64,000 bases of DNA. Source: Thermogymnomonas acidicola JCM 13583 (GTDB lineage Archaea > Thermoplasmatota > Thermoplasmata > Thermoplasmatales > Thermoplasmataceae). Each line of letters begins with the position of its first letter. Position 1 is the stretch's first letter. Made by a program: the position numbers and the translations under genes. Under the pieces are notes generated by a model that worked only from the letters and a program-made list of their open reading frames with translations, was not told where the DNA came from and searched no databases. Location of the stretch: the NCBI RefSeq assembly GCF_001316105.1, contig NZ_BBCP01000001.1, positions 1-64,000 on the forward strand. Direction: 5' to 3'. This document shows, piece by piece, positions 20,416-30,523 of this stretch.

Positions 20416-21200
20416 TCACGCCTTTGCATTTTCTAACCTTGATGAACAGTTGCACTTCCTCTCCCCAGATATCCTCGGCACCGTCTCCCTCACCACTTCC
20501 CTCACTACATCCTCGTTCTCCTTCATCACCCTAAGCACCTCTGACGTATCTACCGGCTTTTCGGACCACACATCGTAGTCTGTGACGGTGGCGAGGACGG
20601 AGTAACACATGGCCATCTCGTCCGCAAGGACAACCTCAGGCACCAGCGTCATGCCTATTATGTCCCCCCCGAACTGCCTGAACATCTTCGATTCTGCCCT
20701 TGTGGAAAACCTTGGCCCCCCCTCTATGACGACATACGTCCCGCTGTCATGGACCCTCTTCCCCCCCATGGCCCTGGCCTGTGAGGCCAGTGCTGAATTC
20801 ACATCCGGGCAGAACGGGTCTGCGGTTGAAATGTGGTACACCGAGGGCCCATCATAGAAGGTGCTATCCCTCCTTTTTGTGAAGTCTATGAACTGGTCAG
20901 GGATCACGACATCCCCCCCTGGCCTCATCTCCTCCTTCAGGGAGCCCACGGCGTTTATGCCTATTATCCTCTTCACGCCAACGCTGTTAAGGCCCATATG
21001 TTGGCCCTGTAGTTAACCCGGTGTGGAGGTATGCTGTGCTTCTTGCCGTGCCTGGCTATGAAGGCGACCTCCACACCGTTTATCGTCCCGATATCAATGC
21101 TTGAAGATGGCCTTCCAAAGGGCGTATCGACATCGATGCTCCTCGGGCTGTCCATCAGCTGGTAAAGGCCACTTCCTCCGATTATGCCTATGTACGTCAT
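20416..21200 (-). CDS. mtnP: S-methyl-5'-thioadenosine phosphorylase (PNP family)
   Basis: Splits methylthioadenosine with phosphate to adenine and methylthioribose-1-phosphate. Starts [12 protein letters not shown], then phosphate-site [28 protein letters not shown], and [10 protein letters not shown], all PNP/MTAP family-2 blocks; [20 protein letters not shown] holds the ribose/base site. About 260 residues. One frame break near 20990-20993, where CCC is read as CC (IWAL-NSVGV). The product is the substrate of MtnA encoded at 56445, so the two likely form a methionine salvage route. A minus-strand ACATATAGTAG lies about 20 nt upstream. Confidence 0.93.
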
Positions 21201-21346
21201 TGGACCACTGTAAGCTTAACTACTATATGTTTGAGACCATATCCGTACACAGTATTTAACCATGATATCATGCTCCGTGTAATAAATGGGAACCCCCCCT
21301 CGCCTGCAAACTTGGCGGAATGCACAGTCACCGGTGCATACAAGAG

Positions 21347-22124
21347 TTAAGGGTTGACCTTCCTGAGAATTTTCTGCACCCCGGAACCGTACTGTGCAGC
21401 CTTCTTTCCCCTTAGCGCTATCTCCATTGGTAGGCCGCTCCTAATTGCAGTGTACCTGAGGAATGCCTTCTCTACCCTGCGTAGAGGTGTATCCATTTGG
21501 GTATGGAATTCGCTATTTCAACGACCTCCGTGTTGAGGTACGGTGTCACCAGTTCCTTGCCGAACATCCTGGCCATCTTCACCTCCCTTGGCAGCACTGA
21601 GTCCTGCAGTTTCCTCAGGCTATCCCTGTTGTCAGGCTCCCTGACCCTGAACTTGTGATAGCCGTAGAATAGCTCGTCTGATCCCTGCCCGCACACAACC
21701 GTATCGCCCTCACACCTCTGGACTACAAGGAGGAGCACTATCTCGAACCCCCCCATGTCTTCCCTCGGTATCTGCGGTCGATGGACCTCAGGGCCTCCCT
21801 GGCCCTCCTGACATCTTCCTCGGATACCTCTATGTGACGGAGCCCCCCCGTAATTCAGTGCCCTGGCCGAAGCCAGAGAGGCCACCCTGTCGTGCGTGTT
21901 CGGGGGGGCAGACACATTCACGGGGGGACAGCGACCCACCGGATAGGAAGAGCAGAAACGAACTGTCAACCCCCGCCAGAGAAAGCGAGTTCCGCAGCAC
22001 CTATACCCCTCACAGTATCCCTCAGGATCCCGTGTAGCCTGTCGGCCAGTTCGGGGGGGACGCTGCTTCCATCCAACGTTTCCTTCTCGATCCTCTCGTA
22101 CCACTCCATCCCGACGCAGGTCAT
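21347..22124 (-). CDS. Asparagine-synthase-type ATP pyrophosphatase without glutaminase domain, frame-broken
   Basis: The PP-loop AELAFSGGVDSSFLLFLS and the second signature VVCGQGSDELFYGYHKF are those of the synthetase half of AsnB; the C-terminus TPYLNTEVVEIANSIPKW...GLPMEIALRGKKAAQYGSG matches too. There is no N-terminal Ntn glutaminase domain: ATG 22124 is only about 27 residues before the PP-loop region, giving about 255 residues. It may use free ammonia or be a divergent amide/adenylation enzyme. At least four breaks, all at G/C runs (near 21748-21754, 21843-21849, 21901-21907, 22053-22059). Confidence 0.75.
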
Positions 22125-22233
22125 GAAGGCACTGCACCGATATTAAACATTCCAGGGGCAACCACCATTATAGCATGCGCCCGGGATAGGTTGGTGCTGG
22201 AAACCATTTTTACCGTATTGTGCATAGCCATGT

Positions 22234-24051
22234 GTGGATTACGTCCCCCCCGACACTTCGGTCATAGTGGATGGCAGGTTCACCTCCTTCCTTTCTAGGA
22301 AGAGGGATGTACGTGTGATTCTGCCGGAGGCGATGATAGCGGAAGTCGAGCACCAGGCCAACGAGGGGGGGAGGGCCATCGGTCTCGCTGCCCTGGAGGA
22401 GCTCAAGGCCCTGAGAAAGATGGCGGATGAGGGGGGGAAGATATACCTGGAGATCCAGGGGGGGGCAGGCCAACCAGGTCGGAGATAAGGAACGCCAGGT
22501 TGGGGGATATCGATAACATAATCAGGGAGGTGGCTCTCGAGAACGACGCCACACTTGTCACGGGTGATGCCATCCAGAGGGACATAGCATTCGTGAAGGG
22601 CATAAAGGTGGAGTACATAGAACACCCTTCCAAGTCCTTCAGGAAGATAGAGGAGTTCTTTGATGAGGAGACGACTTCTGTGCACCTCAAGGCAGGCCTG
22701 AAGCCCATCCTGAAGAAGGGGGGGAGGCCTGGGGGGGAGACAAGGTACGTGGAGAGCGGGAACACCATAAGCCACAGGGAGCTGGAGAGCATAGCCAACA
22801 ACATTGTGAAGAGGTGCAGGACAGAGCCAGAATCGTTCATCGAGCTCGACCTGAACGGGGGGGCAACAGTGGCGCAGCTGGGCCCAATGAGGATAGTGAT
22901 AACCCGGCCCCCCCATTCTCTGACGAGATGGAGATAACGGCAGTGAGGCCGATAACCAAGCTGAGCCTGGAAGACTACAACCTCGATGCTGAACTGGTGA
23001 ACAGGCTGAAGGACCAGGCCAGTGGCATACTCATAGCCGGTGCCCCCCCTGGAGCCGGGAAGAGCACCTTCGTGCAGGCCCTTGCTGAGTTCCTCAGCGA
23101 CCAGGGGAAGATGGTGAAGACCATGGAAAGGCCAAGGGACCTCCAGGTCAAGAAGCAGATCACGCAGTACACATCACTTGAGGGCTCCATGGAGCGCACC
23201 GGAGACATCCTGCTCCTGGTCAGGGAGGACTACACCGTGTTCGATGAGATGAGGGTCACATCGGACTTCAAGGTATTCTCGGACCTCAGGCTTGCGGGCG
23301 TCGGCATGATCGGTGTCGTCCACGCTACAAGGCCAATAGACGCGCTACAGAGGTTCATCGGGAGGATCGAGCTTGGCCTGATACCACAGGTGTCGATACG
23401 ATCCTGTTCATCAGGAACGGAGGTGTCAGTTCAGTTCTCACAACAGAGCAGGTGGTGAAGATACCTGAGGGCATGACGCAGGAAGATCTGGCCAGGCCTG
23501 TCATAGTGGTCAGGGACTTCAAGACCTCCAGGCCCCCCCTGTACGAGATCTATTCATATGGAGAGCAGGTCGTTGTCGTGCCGGTTAACAGGTCCGAAGC
23601 AACAGGCGTCAACTCACTTGCGGCCCAGAAGATCGAGGAAGATCTGAGGCGCTTCCTAGGTACGCAGGAGGTGAAGGCCGAGCTCCTGTCAGGCAGCAGG
23701 GCCAGAGTCTTCGTTCCTGAGGAATACATACCGAAGCTCATAGGGAAGAAGGGTTCCACTATATCGGAGGTGGAGAAGAGGCTGAACATAAAGCTCGAGG
23801 TGGAGCCCCCTGCAGGTGAAGCCCGCGGGCAGGAGGCCGGTTGGCGTGGAGATAAAGAACAAGATAATTTACCTTGATGTGGGGGGGAGAAGGACAGGTT
23901 CGTGAAGGTCTACGTCGACGACATACTGATCCTACAGGCCAAGAGCTCGTCAAAGGGCATAATAAGGATAAAGATCAACAGTGAAACCGGCGCTGCCCTG
24001 TACAAGTACATAAAGGAGGGCAAGAGGATAGAATGCTCCTTTGTTGATTGA
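22234..24051 (+). CDS. PIN domain-ATPase-KH protein (PINA-like), frame-broken
   Basis: Residues 1-140: PIN nuclease domain ([11 protein letters not shown] with the first acidic residue, [20 protein letters not shown]). Residues about 250-430: PilT/secretion-type ATPase with Walker [14 protein letters not shown], acidic box [15 protein letters not shown] and [13 protein letters not shown]. Residues about 500-570: a KH RNA-binding domain ([26 protein letters not shown]), then a beta-rich tail. This is the conserved archaeal PIN-ATPase; Sulfolobus PINA is a hexameric ATPase tied to Holliday-junction processing. GTG 22234. Breaks near 22457-22463, 22910-22916, 23388-23395, 23812-23820. The tail overlaps the next gene region closely. 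Confidence 0.88.
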
Positions 24052-24062
24052 GGCGCCAGGCC

Positions 24063-25015
24063 ATGAGATGCTCTTTCTGCCGCGGGGAGGCGGTGTACGA
24101 GGCCAGGTACAGCGGTGCCAGGATGTGCAGGTACCACTTTACCGAGAGTGTGGAAAGGAGGGTGAAGAGGGAGATCAGGGCACAGATGGATCTCAAGGGA
24201 AACACAAAGAGGATAGCCGTGGCAGTATCGGGGGGGGAAAGGACAGCTCCACCCTGCTCTTCCTGCTGCACAAGATCCTGGGCAACAGGAAGAACGTTGA
24301 GATATTCTCGTTCACCATAGATGAGGGCATAGAGGGCTACAGGCCACCTGGAGTGGAGTCGGCAAGGCGCCTCTCAGAGAGGCTGGGCGTTGAGCACCGC
24401 GTCCTCTCATACAGGGAGGCCTTCGGGGCAACGCTTGATGATATGGTCAAAATGGACAGTGGCCGCACCATACCATGTTCCATATGCGGCCCCCATGAGG
24501 AGGAGGCTCATCAACGAGGCCTCATTGAGGATAGGCGCGGACTACGTGGCCCTGGGCACGAACCTGGACGACTACGCGCAGTCCATACTCATGAACGTGT
24601 TCAGGGGGGGGACGTCGCGAGGATGGCAAGGCTCGGGCCCCACAGCACCGTGAAGGAGGGCCTCGTACCGAGGGTCTTCCCGCTCAGGCTGGTGCCCGAA
24701 AAGGAGGTCATGCTCTATGCAATACTCAACGGCATTGAGTTCGACGCCGGGTGGTGCCCTTACTATTCCAGGGCCCAGAGGAACGAATTCAGGGACATAC
24801 TGAACAGCGTGGAAGAAAGGTCGCCGGGCACAAAGTTCTCCATAGTGAGGTTCTATGACGGAATAAGGGATATTCTGGCCGATGCATACCAGGCGGAGGG
24901 CCTGGGGGGGCACTGCAGGGTCTGCGGATCCCCCTCCTCATCCGATGTCTGTCCGGTCTGCTCATTCTTGGAGAGGGTTAAGGGCAGCGGGGGGGTGCCG
25001 GAACAGAAGGGATGA
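24063..25015 (+). CDS. tRNA 2-thiolation ATP pyrophosphatase (NcsA/TtuA family), frame-broken
   Basis: Adenylates and thiolates a tRNA uridine. N-terminal zinc knuckle CSFC...MCRYHF, PP-loop AVAVSGG-KDSSTLLFLL, central catalytic CSICGPMRRRLIN, LGTNLDDYAQSILMNVFRGD, and a C-terminal zinc finger HCRVCG...CPVCSFLERV. This is the full Ctu1/TtuA/NcsA layout, about 310 residues. ATG 24063 starts 12 nt after the preceding stop; a TTG at 24048 is possible. Breaks at the G8 run 24230-24237, C5 for C4 at 24490-24494, and the G8 run 24604-24611. Confidence 0.9.
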
Positions 25016-25091
25016 GATATGTATGCCCGTTGGATAACTGCAGAGCATTCCGTAAAATCCATAAACTCAGAAACATTCAGGTCAAACGGCT

Positions 25092-25173
25092 GGGGGGGTT
25101 GTAGCTTAGCATGGTTTGAGCACCCGGCTGATAACCGGGGAGGTCATCGGTTCAAATCCGGTCAACCCCCCCA
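25092..25173 (+). tRNA. tRNA-Ile (GAT) with both acceptor strands lengthened
   Basis: D arm AGCTTAGC...GAGC, anticodon stem around CTGATAA (anticodon GAT), T arm ATCGGTTCAAATCCGGT, discriminator A. The acceptor should be GGGGTTG/CAACCCC, but seven G (25092-25098) and seven C (25166-25172) are written. Both strands are longer by three, so the written gene would have a ten-pair acceptor stem. The extra 3' C residues precede the discriminator, which is incompatible with normal tRNA geometry. Confidence 0.9.
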
Positions 25174-25425
25174 CTCTGTAAATGTGTAGGGTTTCTCTTA
25201 TTTCCGGAACGTCTCGACGAGTACCCGAGGCCATCAGGCAGGGCCGATCGGAACCCCAACACTACAGAGCCTTATTATGGGGACTGTGTGCAGCCTGATC
25301 TTAATAGAGAGCATCAATCACATGGGGGGGAGCACTTAGGGAACCAAGATCGACATTCGATAAAACATGAGACACACAATTATCTCATCTTACAACATCT
25401 GGAGCATGTTGGACAAATGGAGAAG
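25174..25425. other. Intergenic region between two tRNA genes
   Basis: About 250 nt flanked by tRNA-Ile (plus) and tRNA-Lys (minus). No frame of note, no strong hairpin noticed. The AT-rich right end (25368-25400) probably belongs to the transcript end of etfA/tRNA-Lys on the minus strand. Confidence 0.4.
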
Positions 25426-25499
25426 CGGGTCCGAGGGGATTTGAACCCCTGGCCTATGGATTAAGAGTCCATCGCTCTACCTAGCTAAGCTACGGACCC
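25426..25499 (-). tRNA. tRNA-Lys (CTT)
   Basis: Minus-strand cloverleaf, acceptor GGGTCCG/CGGACCC, D arm AGCTTAGCTAGGTAGAGC, anticodon stem ATGGA/TCCAT around CTCTTAA (anticodon CTT), T arm AGGGGTTCAAATCCCCT, discriminator G, no CCA. The T-stem runs of four G and four C are written with the expected length, so tract lengthening is not universal. Confidence 0.93.
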
Positions 25500-25535
25500 A
25501 GCGGGAGGAGATTGTTTGGATAGATTTATAACTTA

Positions 25536-26614
25536 TTATGATCCTTTCTGTTCCGCCGCCTCCTCGACCTGGCCCTGCTTCAGTCTCCTTATCTCCTCGA
25601 TCATCTTAGGTATCACTGTGTAGAGGTCGTCTACTATTATGTAGTCTGCAAACTTGTGGATGTCAGCCTTCTCGTCAGTGTTGATGGAAATCACGGTGCC
25701 GCTGTCCATCATGCCCACAATGTGCTGAGCTTTCCGGAAATGCCAGCTGCTATGTAGAGCCTGGGCCTGACTATCTTGCCGGTCTGCCCGACCTGGTATT
25801 CCCTCGGTACCCAGCCAAGATCTGCCACTGGCCTCGTTACACCTATGTTGCCACCGAGTTCCTTCGCCAGCTCTCTGAGGAGCTCTATGCCCTTGGGGCT
25901 GCCCAGGCCCAGTCCTCCTGCGACGATGACCTTTGAAGCGGTTATGTCATCACCGCCGCGCGGTGTGAAGCCCAGGATCTCCTCCCTGAGCTGCTCCTTC
26001 TTGAACTCGAAATCTACCTTCTCCACACTGTACCTGTGGTCCTTCAGCTTCGGGGGGGGTATCTCGAACGTCCCGGGCCTGGAGGTGGCCATCTGGGGGG
26101 CCTGTGCTTCTCGCACCTGATCTCTGACATCGTGCTGTCGCCGTAGTCAGGCCTCCTGGCCAGGAGTATACCGGTATCTGTCTCTATGTCTATGTCCATG
26201 CAGTCCGCTGTCAGGCCGCTCTGCACCTTGACCGCAACCCTTGCGGCCAGGTCCCTCCCGTTCTTGGTCCCGGGCACTATGAGCACGTTGGGCTTTGCCC
26301 TGAACACGAAGTCCGCCACCACCTCAGAGTAAGGTGTGGAACGGTAGAGCTTCAGCTCAGGGTTGTCTGCAACCATCACCACATCGCAACCGTATTCGCC
26401 AGCTTCCCTTGCCATGCTTTCTGTCTGGTACCCCGCAAGCGCACATATGAGCCTGCTCTTAGTCTTGTCAGCAAGCTTGCGCCCGACGCCGATCATCTCC
26501 AGGGAAGCGTTCTTAAGCTTCCCCCTGCCAGTGATCGAGGTATACCATCACATCCCTGTATTCCTCCGGGTGCTGAGGCGGCTCAGCCCTCGCAAACTTC
26601 GCCAGCTCACTCAC
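25536..26614 (-). CDS. etfA: Electron transfer flavoprotein alpha subunit, frame-broken
   Basis: Carries FAD between acyl-CoA-type dehydrogenases and the membrane chain. N-terminal AANH-like domain (CALAGYQTESMAREAG, VLIVPGTKNGRDLAARVA), C-terminal FAD domain with GLGSPKGIELL, PVADLGWVPREYQVGQTG, IAAGISGKAQHIVGMMDS and SINTDEKADIHKFADYIIVDDL, the ETF-alpha signature. GTG 26614 overlaps the etfB stop (GGTGAGTGA). Breaks: C5 for C4 at 26521-26525, near 26047-26100 in G/C7 runs, and a single-base slip near 25723. About 350 residues. No dehydrogenase or ETF-QO gene is adjacent. Confidence 0.92.
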
Positions 26615-27402
26615 CTCCCAGCTCTATGATGCCTTCCTTAACCAGCTCCTCGAGCATCTGCCCGATCTCCTCGGTCTTGACCCTCTTGGCCTTCCTGTCC
26701 TTCCTTGGGAACGGCAGCATCTTCTTCACGACAGTTGGTGAGTTCCTGAGGCCCACCCAGTCCGGTGGTATGCCAAGGTCCTTCATTGTCCACACGGTCA
26801 CTCCCTTCCTCATGGCGTCTATCTTCCTCCTCAGTGACGCTATCCTGGGCGTGTTTGAGTTTGTGACTATAGTGACCACAGCTGGTGTCGGTATCCTGAC
26901 CACCTCAACACCCTCTTCGAGTTCCCTCTCGGCCACCACATAGCCATCCTCGTAGGTGCAGTCCCTCACATAGGAGGCCAGTTCAGCCTCCAGGAACTCT
27001 GCAACACCCGGACCAACATGGCCTGTGCTTGAGTCTGACGTCTTCTCGCCGGCAAATATTATGTCGTACTTTCCCAGCTTCTTTATCGCCGCGGCCAGTG
27101 TGAGGCTCGTGGGTAGGTATCGGAGCCTGCTATCGCCCTGTCGTTGACCAGTATGGCATTGTCGGCCCCCCCCTTGCCATGCACTCTATAAGTGCCGCCT
27201 CCGCGAATGAGGGTGCCATGCTGATAACTGTGACAGTGCCACCGAACTTGTCCTTGATCCTGAGCGCGGCTTCCAGGGCATTCTCGTCAGCCTGGTTGAT
27301 CACGTTGGTCGCCTGCGACCTGTTGAGTGTGAACGTGACCGGGTCAACGAAGACCTCGTTGCTGTCAGGCACAACCTTGATGAGGACCACCATATCGGGC
27401 AT
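26607..27402 (-). CDS. etfB: Electron transfer flavoprotein beta subunit, frame-broken
   Basis: Partner of EtfA; binds AMP or a second flavin. Starts VVLIKVVPDSNEVFVDPVTFTLNR, with INQADENALEAALRIKD, AIAGSDTYPTSLTLAAAI and IIFAGEKTSDSSTGHVGPGVAEFL, then TPAVVTIVTNSNTPRIASLR, all ETF-beta blocks. About 262 residues. Breaks at the C7 run 27167-27173 and near 27108-27120. ATG 27402 follows the long upstream region shared with the divergent ribosomal operon. Confidence 0.92.
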
Positions 27403-27771
27403 TGTAAATCATGACTGTATCATGTGAAGATAGATAAACGGAACGATCGGGCATTCGGTTTGGGGTGTCTCCACCTGTGCTGTACCGTGCACTGCACTGA
27501 ACAGTAGGCCCGGTGCTGGAACCCAAGGCCAGGAGAACGGTGGGAAGGCGGGAAAATGCCGTATGGGTGTCTGGTTTCGAGCAACCGCAGCATTGTCGCA
27601 CCCCGCACGTTCTAGGCTCGGGCCACCGGGTATAAAGGTTTAAATAACTTCTTCCACTAACCTACAACCATACCATACACTAATGGGCAATGCCTCCTGT
27701 GGCATCCCAGTGTCGCCTGGAGCGTTCTTCCGGGCGAATGTGAGTGTAACGGTTATGGACGGTGGTACGTA
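27403..27771. other. Divergent promoter region, etfBA and ribosomal protein operon
   Basis: About 370 nt. The right part contains the ribosomal promoter (27631-27646) followed by a 120-130 nt leader before uL3. The leader has an open frame of 29 codons (ATG 27683 to TAA 27770) of no known family. The left part should hold the etfBA promoter on the minus strand. No other gene recognised. Confidence 0.5.
27631..27646 (+). promoter_or_regulatory. Promoter of the ribosomal protein operon
   Basis: CCGGGTATAAAGGTTTAAATAAC holds two overlapping TATA matches (27631-27637 and 27639-27646) 125-140 nt before the uL3 ATG; it is the strongest promoter-like element ahead of the 17-kb co-directional run. 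Confidence 0.65.
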
Positions 27772-28776
27772 ATGGCGACTCCGCATCACCCCCCCAGACG
27801 GGGGGGTCTATGGGTTACTATCCGAGAGTGAGAGCGAAGAGCATATTCGGCACCATAAGGTCATGGCCTGAAATACAGGGCCGGTGAAGGTTCAGGCCTT
27901 CGCGGGGGGGTACAAGGTGGGCATGACCCATGTGCTCATGGTCGACTACAGGAAGAACAGCCTCACCGCTGGCCAGGAAGTGATGGCAGCGGTCACAGTT
28001 GTGGAGGTCCCGCCGCTCACGGTTGCAGGCCTTAGATTCTATGATGAAAACGAGAACGGCTTGTTCGTCAGCTACGAGAAGTGGGCGGACAACCTTGATA
28101 AGAGCATATTCAGGAGGATACCGGAGAGGAAGAAGAGCAACGAGAAGCCCATGGTGACCAAGGTGGCGGATGTAAGGCTCATTGTCCACACGAACCCGCA
28201 GCTGGTTAAATCAATACCCTCGAAGACGCCGGAGATATTTGAGGTGAGGGTTGGGGGGCGGGACAATTGAGGAGAGGATAAAGTACGCCCAGGAGAAGCT
28301 GGGCAAGCAGATCACTTTCGATGAGTTCTCCAAGCCCGGTAAGTTTGTGGATGTCATAGGGGTGACCAAGGGAAAGGGCTTCACGGGCCATGTGGAGAGG
28401 TTCGGAATAAAGCTGCTGCACCACAAGAACAGGAAGCACAGGAGGATGATAGGCACCCTGCCCGTGGCACCCTGACTGGGTCAGGAACACTGTGCCCCCC
28501 CAGGCCGGTCAGATGGGGGGGTTCCAGCAGAGGACGGTTCACAACATCAGGGTAATAAAGTATATCAGCGACCCGACCAAGGAGAACGTGAATGTCAAGG
28601 GTGGCTTCCCCGGGTACGGGGGGGTGGTGACGAACCCGTGCGTGCTTCTCCATGGTTCAATACCGGGCCATATGAAGAGGCTAATCAAGATGAGGGATCC
28701 GGCTAGGCAGACGTCGCCAGACGTAACGGATCTCGTGATACGCTACGTCTCAACCGAATCCAAGCAGGGTGATTGA
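27772..28776 (+). CDS. rpl3: 50S ribosomal protein uL3, frame-broken
   Basis: First gene of the operon. Family blocks in order: MGYYPRVRAKSIFGTI, VQAFAGYKVGMTHVLMVD, VTVVEVPPLTVAGLRFY, IGVTKGKGFTGHVERFGIKLLHHKNRKHRR, QAGQMGFQQRTVHNIRVIKY, and GYGVVTNPCVLLHGSIPGH. About 330 residues. Breaks at C7/G7 near 27788-27801, in G6 near 28254-28259 and at 28467-28475 (IGTLP). In-frame surplus Gly at FAGGYKVG and QMGGFQQR. ATG 27772 follows GGTGGTACGTA. Confidence 0.95.
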
Positions 28777-28777
28777 T

Positions 28778-29549
28778 TTGAAGTCAAACGTTTACTCGAA
28801 GGATGGCAATGCCGTTGCTGAGATCGAGCTCCCGAGGGTGTTCGAGACCGTGCCGAGGGAGGACATCATAAGGAGGGCCTTCAGGGCTGTGACCCTTTCC
28901 ATGCGCCACCCCCCCTACGGTACATCGCCGACGGCCGGTCTCAGAAGGGTGGGTCATAACTACGGGCCAGGCCACGGGATAGCGAGGCTGCCCAGGGTGG
29001 CAGGCTCCACCAGGGGTGTTATACTCGCAAACATGGTCGGTGGGAGAAGCGCGCATGCACCGACAACGCAGAAGGTGCTCGTCAAGCGCTTCAACAGGAA
29101 GGAACTCCGCATGGCAAAGTTCAGCGCCATAGCGCTTACAGCAGTCCCGGAAAAGGTCAGGGCGAGGGGGGGTCACAGGGTACCAGAAGGGCTTTCCCTG
29201 CCCGTGGTTGTCAAGGACGATGTTGTGGAGGTATCAAAGGCAAAGGATGCGATGAGTGTCCTCTCCAGCCTTGGCCTCGATGAGGATGTTATGAGGGCCA
29301 AGGAGGGAACCAAGATCAGGGCAGGTAGGGGGGGAAAGATGAGGGGGCAGGACGTACAGGGAGCCGAAGAGCATACTGATCGTGTGCACTGACACCAGGA
29401 AGGCGAGGGGGGGGTTCAAGTCACTCCCGGGTGTGGATGTTGCGAACGTCTCCTCACTCGGCATACGCCATCTAGCCCCTGGAGGAGTTGCAGGCAGGCT
29501 CACCCTCTTCACGGAATCAGCAATAAGGAAGCTGTCGGAGGTGGAGTGA
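28778..29549 (+). CDS. rpl4: 50S ribosomal protein uL4, frame-broken
   Basis: Blocks: SKDGNAVAEIELPRVFETVPREDIIRRA, GTSPTAGLRRVGHNYGPGHGIARLPRV, TTQKVLVKRFNRKELRMA, and AGRGKMRG-RTYREPKSILIV near the 3' end. TTG 28778 is chosen because it follows GGTGATTGAT and gives the family start KSNVYS; an in-frame GTG lies at 28769. G5 for G4 near 29342-29347 breaks the frame; the rest (KARGFKSLPGVDVANVSSLGIRHLAPGG) continues to 29549. About 255 residues. Confidence 0.95.
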
Positions 29550-29807
29550 GTGGACACCCAGAGCGTTATACTGACTCCTGTGGCAACCGAAAAGACGATG
29601 CTCATGATGGAGAAGGAGAACAAGCTCACGTTCATAGTCCACAGGGCTGCCAGGAAGGCGGACATAAAGAAGGCCGTGGAGGAGTCCTTCAACGTCAAGG
29701 TAGTGAAGGTCAACGTGGTTATAGGCAAGGAGGGAAAGAAGGCCATTGTGAAGCTGGCGCCTGAGTTCTCGGCGGAGGAGATCGCCGGGAGGATAGGCAT
29801 ATTCTGA
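29550..29807 (+). CDS. rpl23: 50S ribosomal protein uL23
   Basis: About 85 residues: VILTPVATEKTMLMMEKENKLTF, HRAARKADIKKAVEESFNVKVVKVN. Complete and intact; it has no long G/C run. GTG 29550 immediately follows the uL4 stop. Binds 23S rRNA domain III at the exit tunnel and docks SRP. Confidence 0.96.
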   Translation: MDTQSVILTPVATEKTMLMMEKENKLTFIVHRAARKADIKKAVEESFNVKVVKVNVVIGKEGKKAIVKLAPEFSAEEIAGRIGIF

Positions 29808-29816
29808 GGTGAAGGT

Positions 29817-30521
29817 ATGGGTAAGCACATTGTTGCTCAGAGGAGGGGGGGCCGCGGGGGGGGTCTTGTCTACAGGAGTCCGAGCCACAGGCACGTGGCA
29901 CCAATAAGGCACCCTTCCCCCCCCGGAGAGTACACGGTCAAGGACATTATACATGCCCCTGGCAGGAATGCACCCCCCCTGCTGGTGCTGGAGGACGGGA
30001 CTGGAAAGCACCAGTTCCAGATCGCGTTCAACGGTGCATACGTCGGCCAGAAGTTATCTGTAGGCTCAGGCTCACCTGCACCGGGCTGCACGCTACCTCT
30101 TGGCTCAATACCGGATGGGAGCCTCGTCTACAACATTGAGAGCATGCCAGGCGACGGCGGCAAGTTCTGCAGGACCGCCGGTACGGCTGCACTCGTGGTC
30201 AGCCACGGGGAGCGTGTGACACTGAAGTTCCCCTCCGGAAAGATGAGGCAGTTCCACCCGTTGTGCATGGCCACTGTGGGCATAGTATCCGGCAGCGGTG
30301 CGAAGGACATACCCATACTGAAGGCCGGTACACACATACACTACCTGAGGAGCAAGGCCAAGTGGCCGTTCACCGTGCGCGGTGTGGCAATGAACGCGGT
30401 GAACCACCCGCACGGGGGGGGAGGCAACCACCAGCATGTGGGCAGGCCAAGCACGGTTGGAAGGGGGGGAACGCCACCTGGTAGGAAGGTCGGTAGGCTG
30501 TCTCCTAAGAGGAGGAGGTGA
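29817..30521 (+). CDS. rpl2: 50S ribosomal protein uL2
   Basis: Peptidyl-transferase-region protein, about 234 residues, in one frame throughout. [12 protein letters not shown] start, [65 protein letters not shown], ending PPGRKVG. All six long runs (lengths 7 or 8) each add exactly one residue to the expected protein: [40 protein letters not shown]. The invariant HPHGGGNHQH is thus lengthened. Confidence 0.96.
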   Translation: MGKHIVAQRRGGRGGGLVYRSPSHRHVAPIRHPSPPGEYTVKDIIHAPGRNAPPLLVLEDGTGKHQFQIAFNGAYVGQKLSVGSGSPAPGCTLPLGSIPDGSLVYNIESMPGDGGKFCRTAGTAALVVSHGERVTLKFPSGKMRQFHPLCMATVGIVSGSGAKDIPILKAGTHIHYLRSKAKWPFTVRGVAMNAVNHPHGGGGNHQHVGRPSTVGRGGTPPGRKVGRLSPKRRR

Positions 30522-30523
30522 AC

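Noticed and set aside
25092-25173. Intron or archaeal-specific extended acceptor stem in tRNA-Ile
   Set aside because: No intron-like bulge-helix-bulge, and the lengthening equals the tract pattern seen elsewhere.
27788-27801. Inverted C7/G7 pair (cccccccagacggggggg) at the start of uL3 as a terminator or attenuator hairpin
   Set aside because: Both runs fall in coding sequence of uL3 (HPRRGS) and have the usual inflated length; with normal lengths the hairpin is short.
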